Origin: an uncultured Chromatiaceae bacterium
GTDB taxonomy: Bacteria; Pseudomonadota; Gammaproteobacteria; Enterobacterales; Alteromonadaceae
Length of the DNA: 32,482 nt
NCBI GenBank assembly: GCA_937978655.1
Contig: CALJUX010000007.1
Location: 1-32,482, forward strand
Direction of reading: 5' to 3'
The notes under the pieces are model-generated. The model was not told where the DNA came from, did no database searches, and saw only the letters and a program-made list of their open reading frames with translations. This document shows, one piece after another, positions 1 to 6,939 of this stretch. Within the stretch, counting starts at the first letter, position 1, and each line of letters begins with the position of its first letter. Both the position numbers and the translations under genes were made by a program.

Positions 1-47
1 GAGATGGTGATTCGTGACTGGAGTTCAGACGTGTGCTCTTCCGATCT
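1..47 (-). other. Illumina P7 adapter (artefact)
   Basis: Bases 14-47 are the reverse complement of the TruSeq read-2/P7 adapter, ending in GCTCTTCCGATCT. Bases 6-13 are an 8-base index (GAATCACC when reversed) and bases 1-5 (GAGAT) continue into the P7 flow-cell sequence. This is not genomic. The first reliable base of the organism is about 48. Confidence 0.98.
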
Positions 48-139
48 AGGCTTTGCTGTTGCTGGTTTTGCTGCGCACAGCCCGCCAGCAAAAAGGCGAT
101 AACGAGGCTCAGCGGCTTTGCAAAAAACTCTGTTTTCAT
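48..139 (-). CDS. Lipoprotein, N-terminal fragment (cut by contig end)
   Basis: Thirty codons are readable on the minus strand before the adapter. The start is ATG at 139-137, with a strong AAGGAG ribosome binding site at 153-148 and 8 nt spacing. The peptide has Lys at residue 2 and a hydrophobic core, then a lipobox LLAGC with the lipidated Cys at residue 21, followed by a Gln-rich stretch (CAQQNQQQQS). The start overlaps the stop of the GH28 gene by four bases (ATGA), so it is probably translationally coupled as the fifth gene of the GH89 operon. The mature domain is missing, so function cannot be assigned. By context it could be another exported glycosidase or a glycan-binding lipoprotein. 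Confidence 0.75.
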
Positions 140-1878
140 GATTTGTTCTCCTTCGCGGCAGGCGCAAACTGCAGCGTGGCGTTTTTATCTGGCCCGCCGG
201 CGGTAGCAAAATAAGGCGCCAGCGGTTTGACCAAAGCGATACCGCCATTCTCCGCGCTCAGCAATTCGGCAGCGCCGCTTTGAGAGTCGCTACTGAGTGC
301 CAATACCAGCGGCTGCGGCACATTTTGCAGCACCAGCTGCGGCCGTTGTGTGCCGGCGACATAGGCTTGCTGCAAGCTCAGCCGGCGCACATCGTCCAGC
401 ACCAGCGCCGGGCGAAAATCGCTGTCGCGACAGCGGATTTGGATGTTTTTCAGCTGCAGCCCATCGACATGGCGGACAAACAGGCCATAACACGGCAGCT
501 CACCAAACATGCTGTATTCGGGGTAGCCCGCCCGTTCCTGCGGCACCAGATGCAGCTGATGCCAGGGCCGGTACGCCATGCCTGTGTTGGCGCGGCCCGG
601 ATAGCTGATGTCGATATTTTCCAGCAGCACGTCATGCACCTTTGCATCCGGCAGGCCGGTAATAGAGGCCGGAATTGGGTTATGCAGCGCGTTTAATAAA
701 GGACCACGCACCTGGTAGGCCAAATCGGCCGGGCCAAAGGCAATATTGGCTTTGAGGTTACGGATGCGCACATTACGCAAAGTACCGACAGCTTTGTCAG
801 CAGCCACGCCCATATTACGTTGACCCAGGCGGATAAACAGCGCACAGCCGACATGCTGCGCGTCGATGCCGTCTACTTCGACATCTTCTAAAAATGCACC
901 GTCAACGCTCTCTAAAGCCACCGCGGCGCGGTAAGTGTCAAACACCACGATGTTGCTGATTTTGACACGGCGAAACCCGCCTTGTGATTCAGTACCAAAT
1001 TTCACGCCATTGGCCGAGGAGCGCACCACGCAGTCGCGGATCTCAATATCTTCGTTGTACAGGCCTTTGGTCGATTTCAGACAAATCGCGTCATCCGCCG
1101 CATTGATAAAACAGTTGCTGACGCGCACTTTGCGACAATCGTTGATATCAATACCGTCGTTATTCCAGTAGCAGTCGCTGTCGACGCGGATTTGGTCGAT
1201 GACCAGATCCGAGCAGGCGCCATAGTGCTGCACCCAGGCCGCGCTGTTGGCGATGGTCAGGTCATAAATGCGGATGTTCTCGCAGTGAGTAAAAGCGATG
1301 ACCTGCGGTCTGTGATTAGATCTGTTACGCCACAGGTTAAAATCCGGCTCGATGCGCTGACCAGAATGATGTAAATCACTGATATTATTGGCAAGCTGCC
1401 GCCCCTGTCCATCTACGCGGCCTTTGCCACACAAAGCGATATTGCTGGCCTGGTCGGCCCAGAGCAGCGCATGTAGCTGGCCTTTTTCATCATAATAATC
1501 AGCGATATCAACACTGCCGAGTAGCACTGCGCCTTCGTCAAACTCAAGTGTCACACCGCTTTTAAGCTGCAAAGCACCGCTCAGATACTGGCCTTTGCCA
1601 AACTGCAAAGTGCCGCCACCGCCGGCGGCTAAGGTATCTATTGCCTGCTGCAGCGCCGCTGTGACTTTACTGCTGCCATCGGCAGCGACGCCTAAGGTTT
1701 GCACCTGCACCCTTTTGCCGGCAGGCAATGCTGGTCTGCTATTGCGTTTAGCCAGCTGTAGATACAATTGTTCAAATTGCGCCAGCCGGCTTTGTGGTTC
1801 GGCCCGCGCTTGTACCAATAGAGGCGTAGCGGCAGCAGCGGCCAGCGCCGATTGCAGAAAAATACGACGGGTCAGCAT
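136..1878 (-). CDS. Glycoside hydrolase family 28 (polygalacturonase-like), Tat-exported
   Basis: 580 aa. The N-terminus TRRIFLQ followed by an Ala-rich core and a cleavage region near QARA (about residue 26) is a good Tat signal, so the enzyme is probably folded before export to the periplasm. The N-terminal module (about 59-125) has the usual GH28/pectate lyase-like beta-helix entry. Catalytic-region motifs are visible: NNDGID at 239-244 (family NTD), ADDAI at 261-265 with the paired Asp 262/263, and Arg-Val-Lys at 304-306 (family RIK). The canonical GHG histidine motif is replaced by ANGVKFG near 289-295, so specificity is probably not classic polygalacturonan endo-cleavage. The start codon overlaps the PI-PLC stop (TGATG), and the end overlaps the lipoprotein start. 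Known members hydrolyse alpha-linked galacturonic acid or related sugars. An uronosidase role on another glycan is inference. Confidence 0.85.
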   Translation of the reverse strand: MLTRRIFLQSALAAAAATPLLVQARAEPQSRLAQFEQLYLQLAKRNSRPALPAGKRVQVQTLGVAADGSSKVTAALQQAIDTLAAGGGGTLQFGKGQYLSGALQLKSGVTLEFDEGAVLLGSVDIADYYDEKGQLHALLWADQASNIALCGKGRVDGQGRQLANNISDLHHSGQRIEPDFNLWRNRSNHRPQVIAFTHCENIRIYDLTIANSAAWVQHYGACSDLVIDQIRVDSDCYWNNDGIDINDCRKVRVSNCFINAADDAICLKSTKGLYNEDIEIRDCVVRSSANGVKFGTESQGGFRRVKISNIVVFDTYRAAVALESVDGAFLEDVEVDGIDAQHVGCALFIRLGQRNMGVAADKAVGTLRNVRIRNLKANIAFGPADLAYQVRGPLLNALHNPIPASITGLPDAKVHDVLLENIDISYPGRANTGMAYRPWHQLHLVPQERAGYPEYSMFGELPCYGLFVRHVDGLQLKNIQIRCRDSDFRPALVLDDVRRLSLQQAYVAGTQRPQLVLQNVPQPLVLALSSDSQSGAAELLSAENGGIALVKPLAPYFATAGGPDKNATLQFAPAAKENKS

Positions 1879-3011
1879 CAGGGAGTTCCTCTGTTATGGC
1901 AAAACGCTGCGGTAAAAGGCCCGTCCGGCAGGCGAAATTGCAGCGTGGGCTCGCCTTGCGGCGCGCCTGTATAAAAATCCGATGAGATAAACTGGGCACC
2001 ACTTTTCAGCGCATGGCTAAAACGAGCAGGGTTCAGTACGTTGCCATCATCACTGCGGGTGCGGACCAACAAACCTTGCGCCAGCGCGCTGGCGATATCG
2101 GCTTGCTGGCTGGCCGGGTCATTCAGCACCAGAATGGCCGCTTCGTCAGTATCAGCAGGATAATTGCCAAACATCAGCCGGCCTTGTAGCGATGGGTAGC
2201 CAGCACGATACAACGCGAGTTGCGCCGGCGAGCCATCAAACAACAGCACAAAGCGGCCGGCGGCTTGTTTTAACGTCGGCCAGCCATGTTGGCGGATACT
2301 GGCCGCGAGGCTTAATGGTGACTGACGTACATCATCCGGCGTCAACAGCCGCTTACGGCCAAGGCCGTCCAGCCACAGCTGCTCCAGCGCCTGATAATCC
2401 TGGGCTTGCCAGGGTGCGACTTTTGCAGCGTGCGCGGCAATATTGGCCGGCAAGTAAGCGCCGGCGCCCTGCTCGCGCACGTTGATCACAATCAGCACAG
2501 GCCAGTGGCCGGGATTGGTTTTCGACCACTGCGCCAGCGCGGCGATACAGTCGCGGGCTCTAACGCAATGACTGGCGAAGTCAATATCCGGCAAATGCAG
2601 CACTTTAAAACCCGGCTGGGTCAATGTTGCAGGGAAATACTGGGCGGATAAATCTTGCTGAGTTTGTTGCGGCAACGCCTGTTTAAGTTCAGCACCAAAC
2701 AAGGGCCTGGCAAAACTACCGCCGGCATCGTCTTTGAGGAAATCCAGCTCCAGCAGACGCAAGCCGCTATTGAGTTGGCTGGTCAGGCTGGCGTGGCCGT
2801 AGCGCAGGCTCTGCAGTTTCTGGAGTGCTTGCTGTTTCGCTGCAGTTCCATCCGGTTGTTGCAACCGGTTAGCCAGCGTCTCGTAATAAGCCGCCGGCAA
2901 CACAGGTTTAAAACTATTGTGTGACCCAAGCCAGCGCGCTTGATTAAGCGCACAGTCCGGCAAAGGTGCCGCTGCCATAGATAAAGCTGCCCACAGCGCG
3001 ACGGCCAGCAC
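1878..3011 (-). CDS. Ca2+-dependent phosphoinositide phospholipase C-like protein (PI-PLC-C1)
   Basis: 377 aa. It carries family landmarks in order: GSHNSFK near residues 29-35 (first catalytic His region), a LELDF strand (acidic metal ligands), VLHLPDID with a downstream SHC, DCIAALAQWSKTNPGHWPV, LLTPDDVR and GRFVLLFDG. The family cleaves the phosphodiester between inositol and diacylglycerol or related lipids. The start is GTG at 3011, the only usable start because the stop of the preceding gene lies in the same frame two codons upstream (TAA CCA GTG). The resulting signal peptide is hydrophobic and ends near SMAAA, but it has no basic n-region and no clear ribosome binding site, so initiation probably depends on coupling. 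It lies between an acetyltransferase and a GH28 gene, so a role on inositol-containing glycolipids is plausible but unproven. Confidence 0.8.
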   Translation of the reverse strand: MLAVALWAALSMAAAPLPDCALNQARWLGSHNSFKPVLPAAYYETLANRLQQPDGTAAKQQALQKLQSLRYGHASLTSQLNSGLRLLELDFLKDDAGGSFARPLFGAELKQALPQQTQQDLSAQYFPATLTQPGFKVLHLPDIDFASHCVRARDCIAALAQWSKTNPGHWPVLIVINVREQGAGAYLPANIAAHAAKVAPWQAQDYQALEQLWLDGLGRKRLLTPDDVRQSPLSLAASIRQHGWPTLKQAAGRFVLLFDGSPAQLALYRAGYPSLQGRLMFGNYPADTDEAAILVLNDPASQQADIASALAQGLLVRTRSDDGNVLNPARFSHALKSGAQFISSDFYTGAPQGEPTLQFRLPDGPFTAAFCHNRGTP

Positions 3012-3014
3012 TGG

Positions 3015-4130
3015 TTAAATCCGCACAAAGATGTTGGCGCGATAAAGCGCATACACCGGCAGGTAACACAAACCGACAAACAGCAGCATCCAAAGGCCCA
3101 CAGTGCAGAACTGATTAAAGCCGGCCTCCAGCGCAAAAGCCTGATAATGCCCCAGCACCGACAGACTACCGGCAACATCACCTACAAATGCCCCAAGCGG
3201 TACTTCCAGTAACTTTTCCAGCGCCACGTGCAGCACATAAGCCACAATCGCATTAGAGCCAAAAATCAGCGGCACCCGGGTCAAAGCGCGATAACCGGCG
3301 CAGTCGCAGTACCACATCAGGGTAGCCAGCACTATCGCCGCCATGCCGCTGGTCACCAGCACAAAAGAGCTGCTCCAGATCTGTTTAATCAGCGGAAATT
3401 CCAGGCTCCATAACCAGCCGGCAAAACAACAGAGCACACCGACCACAAAGAGCCGGCTGACTAACACATGCAAATCCTGACCTTTACTGGCCTGAATCAC
3501 ACGGGCGATTAATACACCAGCAAGACCGCTGCTGATAGCTGGTAAAGTGCTGAGCAAACCTTCCGGATCCCAGCTGCCGCGCCACAACATGCCGGGCAAA
3601 AAGGCGCTATCGACCCAGTTCACCAGATTGGCGCCGCGCTCCAACTGGCCCGACACCAGACCCGGTGCCGGCAGCCATAAAATCAGCAGCCAATAACCCA
3701 ACAAAATGCCAAGCGCAATGGCGAGTAAACTGCGCCACTGGCAATACAAAGTCAGCATGGCGCAGACGCAATAGACAACCGCAATACGCTGCAACACGCC
3801 AAGCACCCGCACATCGCTGAATTTCAGATACATCAGGTTGACGAACAGCCCAAGCGCAAATAACAGCACAGTGCGGCGCGCTATTTTTGGTAAAGCCTGG
3901 CGAATTTGCGCGCTGCTACGCTGTTGCCCAGCCGGCAGTGGCGCAAAACCGAGGCCAATTGCCACACCAACAATCACCAGAAAAAACGGATAAACAAAAT
4001 CGGCAAAAGTGACGCCATCCCAATAAGCATGGGAAAAAGTGCCGTAAGTATTGGGGCTGTTGACCATAATCATCATCAGGATGGTCAGGCCACGAAACAA
4101 ATCCAGCGCTATCAGTCGGTTATTCTGCAT
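3015..4130 (-). CDS. NagX/HGSNAT-like membrane acetyltransferase (DUF5009 family)
   Basis: 371 aa integral membrane protein with about ten hydrophobic segments. The N-terminus (RLIALDLFRGLTILMMIMVN), then FSHAYWDGVTFADFVYPFFL and IVGVAIGLG, is the signature of the heparan-alpha-glucosaminide N-acetyltransferase/NagX family. His34 in the His-Ala-Tyr-Trp motif matches the position of the catalytic histidine in the human enzyme family. Human HGSNAT uses cytosolic acetyl-CoA to N-acetylate terminal alpha-linked glucosamine across a membrane. Bacterial members sit in N-acetylglucosamine regulons and are less well defined. The gene starts 15 nt after the GH89 stop, with a GGA-type ribosome site, so the two are almost certainly co-transcribed. 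HGSNAT and NAGLU (GH89) act consecutively in animals, and that supports the same order here. Confidence 0.8.
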   Translation of the reverse strand: MQNNRLIALDLFRGLTILMMIMVNSPNTYGTFSHAYWDGVTFADFVYPFFLVIVGVAIGLGFAPLPAGQQRSSAQIRQALPKIARRTVLLFALGLFVNLMYLKFSDVRVLGVLQRIAVVYCVCAMLTLYCQWRSLLAIALGILLGYWLLILWLPAPGLVSGQLERGANLVNWVDSAFLPGMLWRGSWDPEGLLSTLPAISSGLAGVLIARVIQASKGQDLHVLVSRLFVVGVLCCFAGWLWSLEFPLIKQIWSSSFVLVTSGMAAIVLATLMWYCDCAGYRALTRVPLIFGSNAIVAYVLHVALEKLLEVPLGAFVGDVAGSLSVLGHYQAFALEAGFNQFCTVGLWMLLFVGLCYLPVYALYRANIFVRI

Positions 4131-4145
4131 CAGTAAAGTATCCGG

Positions 4146-6500
4146 TTACAGGTTAGAAGGTGGCGCTTTACTGGCCAGAATTTGTTGCTGAATAGCCGCC
4201 AGTGCGGCGGTAAAATCCGCCGGTGCCTGTTGCGGCGCCGCCAACGGCTGTTGCAACCAGACGTCGTCAAAAGCAATTAACTTCGCCTCAGTGGCTTTGG
4301 CGTCAAAAGGTATTTTTGCCACCAAAGCATCGCGCTGCGCAGTGAAAAACAGCTCCCAGCGCGGCAGATAATATTGGGCGTATAAACCAAACCAGGCTTT
4401 GGAGGCATAGTCTTTCAGTTTGTCGCCGCCCCAACGTGTTACCTGTAGTTTGGCATTGTGCTCATACAAGGTTTTTTCAGCGGCTGTGTCGCCATAAGCC
4501 CGTGCATCCGCCACCCACGAATACAAAGTTTCGCGTTTGGTGCCGGGCGCCTGATAGCCCATCAGCGCGTCGACAGAGAGGATAAGCGCCTTGGCTTGCG
4601 CCCGTAATTTATCGCCCTGCGCTAGCTGACCCTGGCTATACGCCAGCATCGTATGTTGCAGCAGCATATCGATATGTTGGGTGGCGCTGTGGCGCTGTAA
4701 ATCAACTAAATCAAACTGCAGCAAAGGTGCTTTTAATGCGCTTGCTGGCAACTGGGTTAAATCACGCAGCGCCTGGTCGAGCAACATCAGATTGCCCGGC
4801 GCGCCGGTGTAACGCAGGTAGTCGAGCTTGGGTCGTTTTTGCAATAAAGCGCCGCCGGCAGCATCTTCCCACCAGCGCGGCTCCCAATAACGCGTGCTGT
4901 ACACCGCTTTGTAAATATTCAGCCACTGGGCACTGACGGCCGGGTCCAGCTCGCCATAACGCGCCTGCAACTGCTGCGCTAACCAGTCGGTGGTTGACGC
5001 TGAGTGATTTGCTGTTGCACTTTTCGCCTGCCAGGCCAAATCAAACATAAAGTCGTAGACCAGACTGTTGGAATGAATGCCTTCCGGGAAAGCACCAAAA
5101 CCGCGCAGCTGGCCTTTGTCGGCGTGATTCAGCGCGATATTGGTTTTATGGCGATAAAAATCAAAGTCACCATAAACCGGGTTGCTGCCGCCATAGTTGT
5201 GGATAAACCCAAAGACCCAGGGTTTGCCATAAAAACCTTTGGCTTTTTGCCAGACGTCAAATCTGTCATTGCCGATGTCATGAATAAGCATGTTGTTGGC
5301 GGGCACTTTGCTTAAAAACGCCTCAATCGCCGGTAAATCCCAGAAGTGCGCGTCCGAACCAAACATCCAGCCCTGCATCACCCAAATCGCGCCCGGGGAG
5401 GCCTGCGCTAAAGTCTGGTACAACGCGGCGCCATAATTGGCCAGCTCAGCGTTTTTGTTGGCAGCGGATACCGGCGGCAGCATTTCGTTAAAGGCATCGA
5501 GCAGGAAATAACGCTGCAGGCCATATTCGGCCTGATATAACTCAATAAATCTTTTAGCAATTTTGCTAAACAGCGGGTCGGCCGGGTCCAGCCAGTAGGT
5601 TTCGCGGGCAAAACCGGACCAGGCTTTCATTTTTTTGATCCGCGCTTGTGGGAATAACTGCTTTAAGCCGTCCGGCACATAACCGGAAAACGCCGGCACC
5701 ACCGGCTGCATTTGCAGCGCCTGCATCTGCGTCAGGATCTGACGCTGGAGCTGGCGTTTTTTCTCAATGTAAGATTGCGGTAACGGGCCGGCATGCGCTT
5801 CGATGTTGCCCATGCGCTGCCAGGGTAAAAACGCCGGGCCGGAAAAATATTGCGTGAGTTCATTGTCGCCGAGGCCAAATTCGCGCCACAGCTGTTGCCA
5901 GATAAATTCCTGCCCTTCCATCGCCACCGGCTGAGTTACGCCATGCAGCGCCATCCAGTCGATTTCCTGTTGCCAGCGCGGCCAGTCCCACCAGGGGCTG
6001 GAATAACCATAAGCACAGACGTTCAGATAGGCCCGGTCGGTAAACAAACTGTCGAGCCTTGTAACAGCAACGTCCGGCAACCTTGCCGGCAAAGCCAGCC
6101 GGTTACCTTCCCAGCTGACACTCAGATAACCCTGGCTGCGCAGCAACTGATAAGCGCCATAAGCCAGTGCAGTCGCGGCATTGCCACGCACTTTAATCAC
6201 ACCGTGTTCGATACGGGTTTCTACCCAATGCGGCTGATTATCGCTTTGCAAAGTCCACTGCAGCGGCGGTTTGCTGTCGCCGCTCAGGCGCTGAAAAATG
6301 GCCTGTACGGCACTGTTCTGTAGCAGGCTCTCCTGCAAAGCACTGTCGGTGGCTTGATTTGCGGATTCACCGACAGATTGCGTTGACGCTGAAACAGCGG
6401 ACGTCAGAGTAGCGAGAGTCAATACCAGCAACGGCAAGAAAACAGAGCGTCGGGGCAAAAAAGTGCTGAGCAAAAGGATTCTCCAGAAGTTTTTCAACAA
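4146..6500 (-). CDS. Alpha-N-acetylglucosaminidase, GH89 (NAGLU-like)
   Basis: 784 aa, the size usual for the family. The N-terminus is a hydrophobic signal ending around VSASTQ (residues 36-41). The N-terminal domain (about 60-150) is followed by the catalytic barrel, which begins with YLNVCAYGYSSPWWDWPRW (158-176). The two catalytic glutamates are recognisable as Glu339 in DAFNEM and Glu473 in FPEGI, and the family motif FGFIHNYGGSNP lies near 430-441. The helical C-terminal domain is complete. Family members hydrolyse terminal non-reducing alpha-N-acetylglucosamine. The start is uncertain: the frame opens with TTG codons at 6500 and 6497, no ATG is in frame upstream, and only a weak GGGACGAG lies ahead. 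A later TTG is possible. It is the first gene of a five-gene minus-strand operon. Confidence 0.9.
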   Translation of the reverse strand: MLKNFWRILLLSTFLPRRSVFLPLLVLTLATLTSAVSASTQSVGESANQATDSALQESLLQNSAVQAIFQRLSGDSKPPLQWTLQSDNQPHWVETRIEHGVIKVRGNAATALAYGAYQLLRSQGYLSVSWEGNRLALPARLPDVAVTRLDSLFTDRAYLNVCAYGYSSPWWDWPRWQQEIDWMALHGVTQPVAMEGQEFIWQQLWREFGLGDNELTQYFSGPAFLPWQRMGNIEAHAGPLPQSYIEKKRQLQRQILTQMQALQMQPVVPAFSGYVPDGLKQLFPQARIKKMKAWSGFARETYWLDPADPLFSKIAKRFIELYQAEYGLQRYFLLDAFNEMLPPVSAANKNAELANYGAALYQTLAQASPGAIWVMQGWMFGSDAHFWDLPAIEAFLSKVPANNMLIHDIGNDRFDVWQKAKGFYGKPWVFGFIHNYGGSNPVYGDFDFYRHKTNIALNHADKGQLRGFGAFPEGIHSNSLVYDFMFDLAWQAKSATANHSASTTDWLAQQLQARYGELDPAVSAQWLNIYKAVYSTRYWEPRWWEDAAGGALLQKRPKLDYLRYTGAPGNLMLLDQALRDLTQLPASALKAPLLQFDLVDLQRHSATQHIDMLLQHTMLAYSQGQLAQGDKLRAQAKALILSVDALMGYQAPGTKRETLYSWVADARAYGDTAAEKTLYEHNAKLQVTRWGGDKLKDYASKAWFGLYAQYYLPRWELFFTAQRDALVAKIPFDAKATEAKLIAFDDVWLQQPLAAPQQAPADFTAALAAIQQQILASKAPPSNL

Positions 6501-6574
6501 CGCAACGCGCTCGTCCCACAGGCATTAAATACGGGGAGGCGTTAATAAAAAACCGGCGGCGGACGCAGGACTGT

Positions 6575-6850
6575 ATTTCAGGGGCTGTTGATGTTTGGTG
6601 TTTATTTTCGCAGCAGTTTGGCAGCTTTTTATGCAAGGCAGTGCGAGAGCCGTGTAGTTATTCTACACAAACGAGCACTAACGCCGCAGAAAGAGCTGCC
6701 AAACGCTGCCCTACGGGTTCGTTTGGCGGCGCTTTAAGCTTTGTCACTCGTTGCTCACATAGAATAACTATGCCACGCGCCTCGTTTCGCGCCTAAAACG
6801 CCGCCAAATCGAACGAAATACAACCACCAAACATCAACAGCCCCTGGAAT
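6575..6850. repeat. MITE-like nested palindromic element
   Basis: The ends at 6579-6600 and 6825-6846 are perfect 22-bp inverted repeats beginning CAGGGGCTGTTGATGTTTGG. They extend to about 26 bp with one mismatch. Inside are two further stem-loops. The left one pairs GTTTGGCAGCT (6616-6626) with AGCTGCCAAAC (6694-6704) and has an apex GTGTAG/CTACAC. The right one pairs TTTGGCGGCG (6722-6731) with CGCCGCCAAA (6799-6808) and has an apex CATAG/CTATG. The apices are reverse complements of each other (TAGTTATTCTA and TAGAATAACTA), so the two halves are diverged inverted copies. There is no convincing target duplication and no transposase. It separates the TonB receptor from the GH89 operon. Nothing else is seen in 6501-6939 apart from the terminator candidate listed separately. 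Confidence 0.8.
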
Positions 6851-6917
6851 TTGCCGCCGGTGCACACAAAATTGGGCAGCTTCCATGCCGCCGAAAACTC
6901 ACCTCAAAATGAACGTC

Positions 6918-6934
6918 AGGCGGCAGAGCCGCCT
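6918..6934 (-). terminator. Possible terminator of the TonB receptor gene
   Basis: Just past the receptor stop on the minus strand, AGGCGGC and GCCGCCT form a 7-bp stem with a 3-nt loop. Only a short, interrupted T stretch follows (TTCATTTTG), so it may be a weak terminator or a 3'-end stabiliser. Confidence 0.5.
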
Positions 6935-6939
6935 TCAGA

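Noticed and set aside
280..696. 138-aa plus-strand reading frame opposite GH28
   Set aside because: Lies wholly antisense to a well-supported gene, has no recognisable motif or ribosome site, and reflects the GC-rich codon pattern of the real frame.
6367..6636. 89-aa minus-strand frame at the GH89 start (MPVGRARCVVEK)
   Set aside because: Overlaps the GH89 signal region in another frame and runs into the palindromic repeat; no domain and no conserved features.
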